Shown one piece after another: positions 35,632 to 45,966 of a DNA stretch of 64,000 bases (positions are counted from its first letter, which is position 1; every line of letters starts with the position of its first letter). The stretch is taken from NCBI GenBank assembly GCA_028386065.3, contig JAKUCV010001724.1:1-64000 (forward strand), given 5' to 3'. Made by a program: the position numbers and the translations under genes. Origin of the DNA: Turnera subulata (taxonomy: Eukaryota > Streptophyta > Magnoliopsida > Malpighiales > Passifloraceae). The notes beneath the pieces were generated by a model. That model ran no database searches. It was not told the origin of the DNA and saw only the letters and a program-made list of their open reading frames with translations.

Positions 35632-36816
35632 ATGGAAGTTATAAAAAATCCAACTCCTTCTTTGCCAGAAGATATTATCTTTCTCATACTTTCTAATGTG
35701 GCATCTGAAACTCTCCGTCGATGCCGAGTAGCCAACAAGGAGTGGAATTGTTTGACCTATGGCTCTTGCTTTGTGCAGGAGTATACCAAAAAATCAGGCA
35801 CAATCTCTGGATTTCTTGTTCAAGCATTTGAAAGGGATGAAAGCTGGAGACCTAGCCACCCTGTCTTTGTTTGTCAAGGTAGTCCACTCCAGGTTCAATC
35901 TGTTTCTTTGGAATTCTTACCTGATAAAGTGAGGATTGAAGCAGTATCCAATCTAGGATTAGTCTTCTGTTCAAGTTCTGAATATGATGGCAGAATACCA
36001 AGGCATTATGTCTGTAAGCCAACTACTAAGGAAGTGGTGAAAATACCAAATCCGAAAACGAAGTTTATGACTTACAGGACTGCCATGGTTGTTCTGCAGC
36101 GTAAACCATTGCATTACAAGATTGTAAGACTTTCGAAGCCTTGTAACCACCATTCTAAACGGTATGTTTCCTATTCCATCTTTGCCACTCATGTCACTGA
36201 TGCAGTCATCTGTTTTCTTTTAGATATTTGAATTGAGAGTTTCTGATCAAGTTCTTTAACGTGATTCATCTTGCTTCTCTATTGCAGTCATTTCCTTGTT
36301 TTATCTGAGATCTTTGATTCTGCAAGTGGAGATTGGAAGCGGTCAAATGACATAAAATTACCAATGCTTGACTTTCTGAATGATGGGCTCCCTATTCTTG
36401 CAAATGGAGCAATCCATTGGCTCACAAATAGTGGGATGATACTCGCCTTTGACGTTAGAAGTGAGCAATGGGAGCTGATTGCATTGCCAGAAGTAGTTGG
36501 TGATAGACAAGACTCGTGTTACAAAAAATTGGCGAAATATGAAGGCAGACTGGCAATTCTTAATGGATCCGTGGACAAGGTGGAGATTTGGGTCCTTGAG
36601 AACTATGTCCAGAACTCTTGGAAATTAAAAGAAGAGGTCAACAGTGGAAGTGCTATTGATCTTTATGCTAGTGATGTGGTCCTTCTCCTTGGGCAGTTTT
36701 CCTTGACATTGTATAACTTCCGTCATGGAAGTTCAACTAGCGTTAGTATCAACAAGCATTTCTTTGTTCATGAGGTTTTCCCTTTCCACTCAGATTCTGA
36801 GCCTGCTTGGCTATAG
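35632..36816 (+). CDS. F-box protein with F-box-associated domain, two exons
   Basis: Exons 35632-36161 and 36288-36816, joined across a 126-bp intron (donor GTATGT, acceptor TATTGCAG), give 352 residues. The F-box is at about residues 9-50 (PSLPEDIIFLILSNVASETL, then CRVANKEWN). The F-box-associated region follows, with IEAVSNLGLVFCSS, YVCKPTTKEVVKIP and, after the splice, EIFDSASGDWK and GAIHWLT. Such proteins are substrate receptors of SCF ubiquitin ligases; the target is unknown. The first in-frame ATG was chosen; a TTG seven codons upstream is not a plant start. Without splicing the frame stops at 36231, so the intron is needed. It lies downstream of the RING genes on the opposite strand and is less like the two F-box genes that follow. 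Confidence 0.87.
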
Positions 36817-38592
36817 GCTCTGCCTGGTTCAGTTTGATCCATAGAATTCCATGAATGGAAAGTTGTGTCTTTAGCGCATCATTGTTTGGGGTATCATGCA
36901 ATGGGGGAAATTTGGTTAGTTTTAACTTCAAAAAGGTATATGTGATGTATTCTGTTTACTAATCAATTGCAGAAGAAATGGATAGTTCGTGTTCAGTTTT
37001 GCTTATTGTGTGATGTAATGTGTTTCAATGTTATTAAGGATGATTGCAAATGGAATAGCAGCCACTTTTCACTTTTGGATGTCAACAATCAAAATGTTCT
37101 ATTTTATTCGTTCTCTTTCTGCTAACATATTAAAAGAACTGATGCACTGGCATTATGGTTAAGGTCTTTCAAGCCTTGTTGACTTACTAAGTAGTAATGC
37201 TTCGCCAAACAATAAATTCAGGTTGTACTATGATTACTATGATTGCCTGAAAACAGCACTTGATGACTTTTAATGTTGTAAGAACTTCAACTTCCAAAAC
37301 CAAATCTGTTGTCATTTACATATATTCGACTATTTCATTGAAATGCATTTGCGTTTATTCATTCAATCAAGTCCAGTGCAATGCTTGCCCATCCTATAAT
37401 TTAGCCTAACAACACACAAACCACTCCTGTTGCAACTTGCAACACAAAGCAGTCCTTTTCTTGTAGCAAGGATTAGAGGGTTTCTTTCAATAAGAATTAA
37501 TGGTGATGAGTTAGTACTTACTAAACCATTTGATCATTCACCAAATTGACATCCATCTTCCCTGCCAGTGATAGATATATAATGTCATGTTACTAGAATG
37601 ACTCAGTGTTTTACATGACAAGTTCCACATCAGATTCGTAATCCAGGAAACTATATCCTTCTTTATTACTTAATTCCAAGTTCTAGTAAATGGAAAATCA
37701 TGGTTAGAATGAATCCCGGATAGAGATGTACAGTACAGGGGACAGCTGTTGGTGGGATAAATATACTCGACAGATCAGATGTGGTGTTGAATTTTTTCCA
37801 TTTTAATTTGAGTTACCCTTTTTAGGTTAAAACTTCTTTATTATAAATAAAAAAGGATTGATATTTAATTTCTAGCCAGTTGTTGCAATGGACCTATCCT
37901 AAGACCTGTAAATGGTAGCTTGGGCTGTGAGGTATAATTACATTACTGTATATGGCTCCTTTTTTTATGCTAACTACGGATTGTTTTGCAATAAACGATA
38001 TATTAATTATGGCAAAAAATCTAAATTTTAAAATAGAATTATTCATGCTTCCGTTTTCGGAATTATTCTAGTATATTTCTTCTTTAAAGAAATATTTTTT
38101 TTGAGAATAGTTATCTGCTTCATCTAGATTGAGCAGAAACTCATAAAGTTTTATAGTTTTACACCCGTACTTTTTATCAAAAAAAAAAAAGTTTTACCTG
38201 TATTAAAGGTGACATTATCCTACTGTCGGTGGTCCGGCCATAATTACCAAGAGATATATAAATATATTATCAGAAAATTACTAAATTACTGAGGATAATT
38301 AAGAAAAACCATATACTTTCTGGGGGGTAAAGTAAAAATGTTAGTAACGGATCATATTTATTCTTCCGTAACGTCCAGTCAACGAATCCGAAATCAGATA
38401 GATCAATAAAGATATCTTTTTCTTTTATCCCCAAATTGGCGGTTCCTAATAATCTTCGGAAACTAACTGGATTTTTCCTTGACTACCAAGGCAAAAAAAA
38501 CCATTAAAATACAAATATTCTTGTGCACTGAAAACAAAATAGAAGAAATATCTGTCTTCTTCCCTTCTCCTTCTTCCTCATCATCAGCCACA
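36817..38592. other. Intergenic region between F-box genes
   Basis: Contains the 3' flank of the two-exon F-box gene and the promoter of the next one. No other gene or mobile element is recognised. An A run lies near 38180. Confidence 0.55.
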
Positions 38593-39981
38593 ATGGAAGT
38601 GGCCTTGAGCAACAATCAATCTTGCTTACCATTGGGTGACCTACCAAGCGAGATAGTAATCCAAATCCTATACAAGCTCCCGCAAAAAGAAGCACACATC
38701 TGCAAATCTGTGTGCAAGCTTTGGCTCTCTTTAATCTCCCACCCTTCCTTCCCCTCCACCTATGTCCACAAGAGAGCCCTCCAGCACTACTCTTCTTCCC
38801 CTGAGAGGCTACCTTCCACCCTCTACTTTGTGTCCATCGAGAAAAACCCATCCATCATCAGCCACATCACCCGCAACAAGAAGTTCTGGATCAAGATCAA
38901 GAACTGTTGGCGGTACAAGAAATCTTGGTACATGAACCACAGGAGGGTGTCTCTGCGGTTCCTCCCTCCGTTCCAGCCACTCTACCGAGGGCTCTCTCTT
39001 GATGACATCTTCCGTCCGGATCAATCTTCTTTTGCTCTCGGGTCCAGTAACGGACTTGTGTTGTGCTACACCGTCATCACACGAAGAGGCGGCGGCGGGG
39101 AAGAAGAAGAAGGGAATGGCGGCTATCCTTCCCGTGTTTTCTACGTCTGCAATCCTCTTACGAGGCATTGGGTGGCTGTTCCTTGCCCTGAAGATTATAA
39201 CCAGAGGCTTAGACTTCTGGGTTTTGTTTGTGATCCTTGTTATGAAACCGACGGCCGTACACGTTTCAAGTTGGTGAGGATTCTTGATTCTGATGAAGGA
39301 AACGTGCAGATGTTCGATTCTGAGACATGGACATGGAGTGCAAGAACGGCAACATGGACGCCGCGTTCTGTTGCCTTGACTAGTTTCGGAAAAGGGAGAA
39401 CTTCTGCTGTTGAATTCAATGGAGCACTGCACTGGCATTGCAAGATAGCAGGAGTGATCCTAGCCTATGATCCACAGAAGAATCCTGACAACTTGCGTTT
39501 AATCCAAATCCCAAGAGAGCACAACCACGACAACGACTGTGATGATATATGCATAGGAGGAAGCCAAGGGCACCTGAGGTTCGTGCAGTTCGTGAGAGAA
39601 AAATGTGGGCACTGTCGTCCGGCTTGGAGCATTTGGAGACTTGAGGATTATGGGAATGGAGAGTACTGGGTACTGGAGAATAGGATTTATCTTAATGAAG
39701 TCCCGTTCTTGAAGAACAGCGAGATTTCTCCATTGGGTATAGACCCTAGTGATGGAAATATTGTGTATTTTTGGATAAAGAGCAAGAGAGGTGCTGGATT
39801 TCCATATATCGTCTACTGCAATATGGAGAGTACACTCATGGAGGTGCTTGATTATCTGGAGAGTTTTGAGTACTTGTTTCTTGGAAGTTCGAGGAAGTGG
39901 GCCATCACGACTGTGACCCCAGTGTGGCCAACAATGGTGCCAAAACTGGAAGAACATGGTGGTATTGGTTCCATCAATTAG
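38593..39981 (+). CDS. F-box protein, intronless, paralogue of the gene at 56484
   Basis: 462 residues. The F-box is at about 14-58 (LPLGDLPSEIVIQILYKLP, then HICKSVCKLWLSLISHPSF). Behind it come motifs shared with the paralogue: LGSSNGLVLCY, YVCNPLTRHWVAVP, LGFVCDP, FDSETWTWS, NGALHW, GVILAYDP, GHLRFVQF and PVWPTMVPK. These look like an F-box-associated substrate-binding domain. It would act as the receptor of an SCF ligase; the target is unknown. The frame opens 38 codons earlier with a TTG, but the first ATG (38593) fits both family start and context. A Gly/Glu run lies in the middle. A long hairpin follows 25 bp after the stop. Confidence 0.88.
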   Translation: MEVALSNNQSCLPLGDLPSEIVIQILYKLPQKEAHICKSVCKLWLSLISHPSFPSTYVHKRALQHYSSSPERLPSTLYFVSIEKNPSIISHITRNKKFWIKIKNCWRYKKSWYMNHRRVSLRFLPPFQPLYRGLSLDDIFRPDQSSFALGSSNGLVLCYTVITRRGGGGEEEEGNGGYPSRVFYVCNPLTRHWVAVPCPEDYNQRLRLLGFVCDPCYETDGRTRFKLVRILDSDEGNVQMFDSETWTWSARTATWTPRSVALTSFGKGRTSAVEFNGALHWHCKIAGVILAYDPQKNPDNLRLIQIPREHNHDNDCDDICIGGSQGHLRFVQFVREKCGHCRPAWSIWRLEDYGNGEYWVLENRIYLNEVPFLKNSEISPLGIDPSDGNIVYFWIKSKRGAGFPYIVYCNMESTLMEVLDYLESFEYLFLGSSRKWAITTVTPVWPTMVPKLEEHGGIGSIN

Positions 39982-40005
39982 TTTGCAATTATGGTCTTCT
40001 TTTTT

Positions 40006-40094
40006 GTCTCAGTATTGACTCTTGGTAGTAGTGTGCCAAGAAGAATAGATAATATATGTAAGGGCACACTACTACCAAGAGTCAATACTGAGAC
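40006..40094. repeat. Perfect 32-bp inverted repeat with a 25-nt loop, 3' of the F-box gene
   Basis: Arms 40006-40037 and 40063-40094 are exact reverse complements (GTCTCAGTATTGACTCTTGG is the outer part). The loop reads AAGAAGAATAGATAATATAT and on. It starts 25 bp after the F-box stop codon, so probably inside the 3' untranslated region. The paralogous 3' flank at about 58613-58655 has the same loop and right arm but only a short left arm. Confidence 0.93.
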
Positions 40095-40722
40095 TATGTG
40101 ATCATCACCGATCATCAGCTTTATCTTTTATTATATATTTAGTTTTGTAATTGACTTTCAATTTTTTTTTGAGAAAAAACGGTTATTATGTTTGATATTT
40201 ATAGTTTTTTAGTTATCCTTTTTTTTTTCCTAACTAAAAAGAGCTTACAAAGAAAACAGCATTTATGTCACACCGACACCACTGAATTTGAGATCAAGGA
40301 GAACTAGACTCAAGCACCAAGAGGAATTTGAACAGTTGGAAATAGCGAACAGCCTCCAAATAATTCACTTTGCAGCCAAGCTAATTAGCCCCATGTATAA
40401 TCCTTTTTAATTAATTAATTAGCCTTTTATTTAGGGATTAATGGTTCCCAATCTATAGGATTTATATTTATATATCATCAGGTACGTTCAAAATTAGATG
40501 AGAAGACTAAATCCTGTGTTTTTATTGTTATATACCAGCTGCTCCTGCACACGGCAGGTCAACAATTTCCTTCTCCTGGATTTTATTATATAAAGTATGA
40601 GAAATGTATATACGCCTCTTGTTTGCAAGATTGTGGGTCACAACTCGCAATCATTATTTGCTATATATAACAAGATTCAATTATATATGAACACGCACGT
40701 TGATAATTTGATATATATGTGC
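40095..40722. other. 3' flank of the F-box gene, paralogous to 58655-60290
   Basis: No gene. The DNA from about 40080 to 40470 matches the flank of the third F-box gene (58640-58757 and 59937-60255) and lacks the LINE present there. The F-box duplication therefore included at least 500 bp of downstream DNA. Confidence 0.75.
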
Positions 40723-40730
40723 ATATATAT

Positions 40731-41579
40731 TAGGGATGGCAATGGATGTCTGTTAACGGGGAACTCGTGGGGAATCCCCGAATGGGGAACGGGGATGGGG
40801 GTAATTTTACCCCCGCGGGGACGGGGACGGGGGACGTTTTAGCCCCGTGGGGAATTTGGAAATGGGGGCGGGGAGTGCTCCCCCCGACCCGCGGGGACCC
40901 CGAAATAAGTGAAAAGACGAAATTACCCTTCAGTCATTATCCACTTAATATATATGTCAATACTAAAATAGATTTTTTATTCATTTTTTCCCTTTACATA
41001 TTAAAATTAATATATATGTCATTATTTCTTTCTTTCTCGGTAAATTTAATAGAGTATTCTATTGATAAGATTTTGGTTTTTGTGATTTCTTGTTCATGCT
41101 AATTATGCTTATGTTATGTGGCAAGTCCTTTCTATTTTTTCCCAAGTTGACACAAATTTGTTTGTTTTTCGTGTCTGTACAAATTAATAAGTTGTAATTG
41201 GAAAGTAGGCAAAAATTTTGAGATGCAATTGTTGATGTTGGCTAAAGACTAACAATTGCATTTTATTTGAATGTTCTAATATGTAATTAACATCAGAGAC
41301 ATAGAAACCGTTTTTAATTTCTTTGAATTATACTTTGAATCATGTATTTTAAGCCAAAATAGTTGAACTTATTCATCGATTGGCTTTAATTACTTTCTAA
41401 AAAATATAATGTGCATTCTTTTTATTTATAAAATTGGGGAATGGGGTCCCCGTGGGGATCCGATTCCCCGCGGGGAACGGGGATGGGGACAATTTTTCCC
41501 CCGAACGGGGAATGGGGGTGGGGATGGGGGAACATTTCGGACCCTTCCCCGCGGGGACCCCGACCCATTGCCATCCCTA
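40731..41579. mobile_element. hAT-like MITE with 15-bp terminal inverted repeats
   Basis: 849 bp. Ends TAGGGATGGCAATGG and CCATTGCCATCCCTA are perfect inverted copies. The 8-bp target duplication ATATATAT (40723-40730, 41580-41587) fits the hAT superfamily, although the site is itself a TA repeat. Both subterminal regions are rich in GGGGA/TCCCC runs around GCGGGG; the middle is AT-rich. No transposase is encoded, so it would depend on a helper element. Confidence 0.82.
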
Positions 41580-41587
41580 ATATATAT

Positions 41588-42356
41588 AGACACCAATTTA
41601 AATTATAAGATACCGGCCGGGGACAAAAAAAAAAAAACCCATTCTGATATGGAAAAATTAGGAGAGTAAATGAAAATTGTATTATTCCCTTCAATTTGCC
41701 ATTAATTTGTACATAAATTGGACTATTTATTTTGTAGGCAAGTTTTGGTGGTCCCACTTTTTCTTGATGCCATGATTTAAGGAGTTGTCATAGCTTCTTG
41801 AGCAAGTCGTGCTTGGGAAGCTGGATGCCACGAGGTTTCCGCCTTGAGCTGCTGTGGAGCTTCCTTGGAGAAGCCATGGGGAGGGTCCCTTCAAACTAAT
41901 ACGGGATACCCCATATTGGGCTTCCATTTTGGACATATGTGGGTGTAAGTAATAAATGAAAATGAGCTGGTTATTGTTTGGCCTCTTTCTATTGGACAAT
42001 CAGGCTTTGTAGCTCAAGTTTATTGGGCTTAGGAGTATTTTTGGCCATATCAAATTCGCTTGTGGCAAAAGGCTAGTAGGTTGTAAGATGGGCGTTTTTT
42101 TTTTAGGAGGCCATAAAATGAGATGAATTGATTATGCATTTATTTGTACTTAATTATTTTGACGCTTGCGCCGGTTGGAGGCTAGATTACGTTTGGAGTA
42201 TGAACAAATTCTGGTTCGGAAGGAACTGATCTGGCTGCAGAAATCTAGATGCAAGTAGGGTATACCATTAACCCAAAATTCTTTTACTATATATATTTAC
42301 ATGGGGTTTTTTCTAATGGATTGATTTTGTATTTTCCTTTCTTTGCATTCCAAAAC
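41588..42356. other. Spacer between the MITE and the Harbinger-type element
   Basis: No gene or repeat recognised. Confidence 0.5.
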
Positions 42357-42359
42357 TAA

Positions 42360-45300
42360 GAGCACGTTTGGTTGGGCGTAATTGGGACTGTAATGTAATC
42401 GCGATTACATTAAACATCTCATTCCCATGTTTGGTTGCAACCAATAATGAAACAGTAATGTAATGCCCATTTTCCCATTACGTCCTTTCCCTGAATCACG
42501 AATACATCCTTAAATTAAAGAATTCCCATTCCATTACTTCTTCCTCCCTTCCCAATTTTTTTTTTCCCGACACTCTCCTCCTTCCTCTCCTCCTCCATTT
42601 TCCCTCCCCTTCCCCTTTCTCCATCCTCCTCCTCCTCCTCCTCCTCCTCATCCCCACACCATCGACGCGGCACTTTCTCGGAGTGGCCCGGCTCTTCTCG
42701 GCGGCTCCGCCAGTCCCTCGTGCAGCTCCGCCCAGTCCCTCTCGCAGCTCCTCCCAGTCCCTCGGCTCCTTCCTCGGCGGCTCCTCCCCTCTTCTTCTTC
42801 TGCTTCTCACGTCCTCCTCCTCTCCTCTACCTTCTCCAACGAAGCTGTCCTTGCACTCCTCCACTGCAACGTACTGCTCCTACTGCTCGAGGTGAGTGAT
42901 TCTCCCCTTATTTGAATATATTGATTTGTTAGTTTATTAAATTTGCTTAAACTTGTTGTGTTGGGTTATAGGTTTCTTTATCTGCTCCTTGTTCCTAATT
43001 GCTCAATTTGTTAATCTCTTATGTTGATATGAACAATACATAAATTTTGATTTCAGTTGATTGTGGTTCTGGGTATTTCATTTCTGCAATTTTGGTAGTC
43101 AAGGATTGGAGGTGAAGCATTTAATTTGGTTTTCTGTGAACTTCTTTGGTCTGATTCTGCAACTGCGTATAGAATGTACCTGTTTTATGTATGCTTCTAT
43201 CCTGCTTTGTACTACTCTAGTTCTACATCTAGTTTGTTATCTGGGTAGAGTTTACTAAGAGCTAATCCGAATCAAAACATTTTGCATATTCATCGTTTCG
43301 TTAAGCTACCGTTTTGCAAATAGAAGTCCTTTGTTGTTAAGCTGAATTATGCAGCAAAACGTCTGATCTCAATCGTTTTTATCCCTGCCCTGCTGCAAAA
43401 TTCAATGAAATATCCAATAAACTTGGAGTCAACGGTAACAGTTCCCCCAATAACGGTTACAGCAGGTAACAGGCACGTATCAATAACAAAAGAAAAGTTG
43501 AGCAATAGCTTTCAAGAAGAAATTCTGTCAACTTTGTGGGGAAGCAAAGTCTCTATTTCGATGCTGAAATTATGAAGTAGTTGCATCTGCCTGTGTCTAG
43601 CTAGGTCGGAAGTCAGTGTCTCCTAAAATTTTAAATGTGTCATATATCCGATTAAGCCCGTATTTGAATTTTTCAATTGATTAACTGGGAGAAATCAGGC
43701 CTTGATATTTCAATTGTAGTTCAAGAAGCTTATAAATTATTCTAGGAACAAGCACATGAAGACTTCTAAGATAGAGAAGAGGCACTACTGTACAATTGCA
43801 TTGGCTTCACTCTGAACTAAGGTTTTATCATTGATGGTCTTTTGATGTTTCAATCAGCACCAAGTAGACACATAGGTCAAAGGACATGAAAAGAGTAAAG
43901 ACTGGATTAGTGAGAAATGATGCAGTGCAATTAGACCTGGCATTGTTCTGCTGCAATATCATTAAAAATTGCAGACTGTAATGGGAAGGAATTAAAGATA
44001 AAGAATGTATAAGACGAACAAGCATTAGGAATAGGTCCTCTAGTCCATTACTATTAAAAGAAACACATAAGAAAAGGCCAAAGATATTTCAGCGTGTGAG
44101 GAGGAGAAAAGGTCTTTGATTTTGAGTTCTATCAAGAAGCTGCTCTCATCTCCAAACTTCACATTCTGTTATATATATGGTCTTCCATTTGCATATCTTG
44201 TGAAAGTGTTTCCAGTTTTAGTAGCACCTGCCTTCATAGTTGCACGTATGGCTGCCTCATACTTCCAGTTTAGATCCTTGGTTTTGTTATCTATGCATAC
44301 ATGGTAAGTCTTAAAAGAAAGCGTGGAGAAGCTCTTCTATCTTCCACATGGTTTTTACTCCTTGGGTGAAAAGAAGTAGAAAAAAGAGTATCTATCTTCT
44401 CAGTTTTCTTTTTGGTACTAGTTTAGTGATCTTTTATGTTTTTCAAAAAGTAATTTGGACCAAGACATAATGATTCTGCACTTTTTTTTTTCACACCCTG
44501 CAGTTTACCTACCGCTTAAACCACCCTTTAACTACTGACTTTAATCCTACAGGTTCTACGATTTTTTTTGAAGGTGGGGAAGATTTGTCCAAGCTAATGT
44601 ATTTGAAGGTGGGGAAGAGAGTTCAAAATTGAAAAAGATTAAGCTTGACACCGGTTCACAATTAGCTAAAGCGATTAAAGAGTCGTCAATGCTTCTAGGT
44701 GCGGTGATTGGAAAGGCAACCGACCGTTTGAGTCGCGCATTGGAGGACATCGAGGCTATTGAAAAGAGATTGAAGATTAATGATGCTTTGACATCATTAT
44801 CGGGTCTCACTATGCTTGAGCGACATAAAGCGACAAGGAACCGTGAAACGCTTGATATATTTTTCACTATCCCGGAAGAAGAAAAAGAAGTTTGGGTAAA
44901 GGCAATACTTAATGGAGATATTTGAATTGTCATAAAAAAATTTGAACAATTTTATTTAGGTGCATATTGGATATGTAGGATACTTTGTAGAAATGTAAGA
45001 CTTGAATTCAGTGTTTACATTGAAAAAATCTATTATTATGCCTACTTTTTATAATTTATTGCAAATATATTAGCTTATTTTTATTGCAAATATATTAGCT
45101 TATTTTTTGTAATACTAACTTTTTAATTAACTGTCAAGTTGCTAAATTTCTTAAGTTTATAGAGTGAAAAGAATTAATATTTTGAGCCTTTTATTAATTT
45201 AATATTTGTTTTTTACCAACCCATAAATGAGTTCTTATGATATTTTTTCACTTTATAAACCAAAAAAATAATCGCAAATAAAGATTGGAAAATGTCTATT

Positions 45301-45504
45301 TTTGTTAGAAAGAACTAGATTACATTACTTCTTATATGGTTAACCAAACATTGTATTGTAATCAACATTGTAATCTCTCATTCCATTACATTCCATACCC
45401 AAACACAGTAATGGAATCATCATTCCTTTCCATTCCACTCCCATTCCATTACTTTTTTGATTCCATTACATGGATGATTACATTACATCCAACCAAACGT
45501 GCCC
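42360..45504 (+). mobile_element. PIF/Harbinger-type DNA transposon derivative, transposase missing
   Basis: 3145 bp. Termini GAGCACGTTTGGTTGG (42360-42375) and CCAACCAAACGTGCCC (45489-45504) are inverted repeats with one mismatch, flanked by the 3-bp duplication TAA (42357-42359, 45505-45507), as expected for PIF/Harbinger. Subterminal DNA is rich in GTAATG/CATTAC on both sides. Inside there is a Ser/Pro-rich open frame at 42683-42895 ending at a GTGAGT donor and the 3' exon of an ORF1-like gene near 44551-44925. No DDE transposase is visible, so it is non-autonomous. Confidence 0.75.
44551..44925 (+). pseudogene. C-terminal exon of a Harbinger ORF1 (MYB/SANT-like accessory protein), partial
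   Basis: An open frame after an acceptor ATCCTACAG (about 44552) reads EGGEESSKLKKIKLDTGSQL and ends with LTMLERHKATRNRETLD and a Trp-containing tail VWVKAILNGDI. It resembles the C-terminus of the MYB/SANT-domain proteins that PIF/Harbinger elements encode beside the transposase. The DNA-binding N-terminal part is not seen upstream, so the gene is probably incomplete. The assignment rests on overall look and on lying between the terminal repeats. Confidence 0.45.
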
Positions 45505-45966
45505 TAAATGTATTAAATTATATGCATCGCGAGTAATGAATATATATTTTGGTGGAGGAAAAACTTTCAAGTTTAACCTCCTATATATATATATATATAT
45601 TTTTTATGGATAACGATGTAGAACTTTATTGAATAGAGAGATAAAAAGGGTAATGGCCAAGATAAGTAGCCATCAGCGAGATGGCTACAATCTTGTTACA
45701 AGTATGACAGAATTAAGGATATACAAGGATATACAAAGTGGACGGAATTTAATAGAGGGGCCACGCCCAGACTTAACACTCTCAGAGCAGATGATCACAG
45801 CAGGCAAATCTAAGGGGAAAGCAGTAGTGAAGGCCTTGATCCAAAGCAAAGATTTTAATAGAATGATCTCAAAAGACTTATCCCAATCCGGATCTGCATA
45901 CTAAAAAATTACCTTGTTTCTTGCCAACCAAATATTCCAAATTGTAGGTAGAAAATTACCATCCAT

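Noticed and set aside
38809..39438. 209-codon minus-strand frame
   Set aside because: Antisense shadow of the intronless F-box gene, which has the F-box and shared motifs on the plus strand.
42496..42895. Ser/Pro- and Arg-rich frames as an independent host gene
   Set aside because: They lie inside the Harbinger-type termini and follow CTCCTC microsatellites. They may be an element exon but not a separate supported gene.
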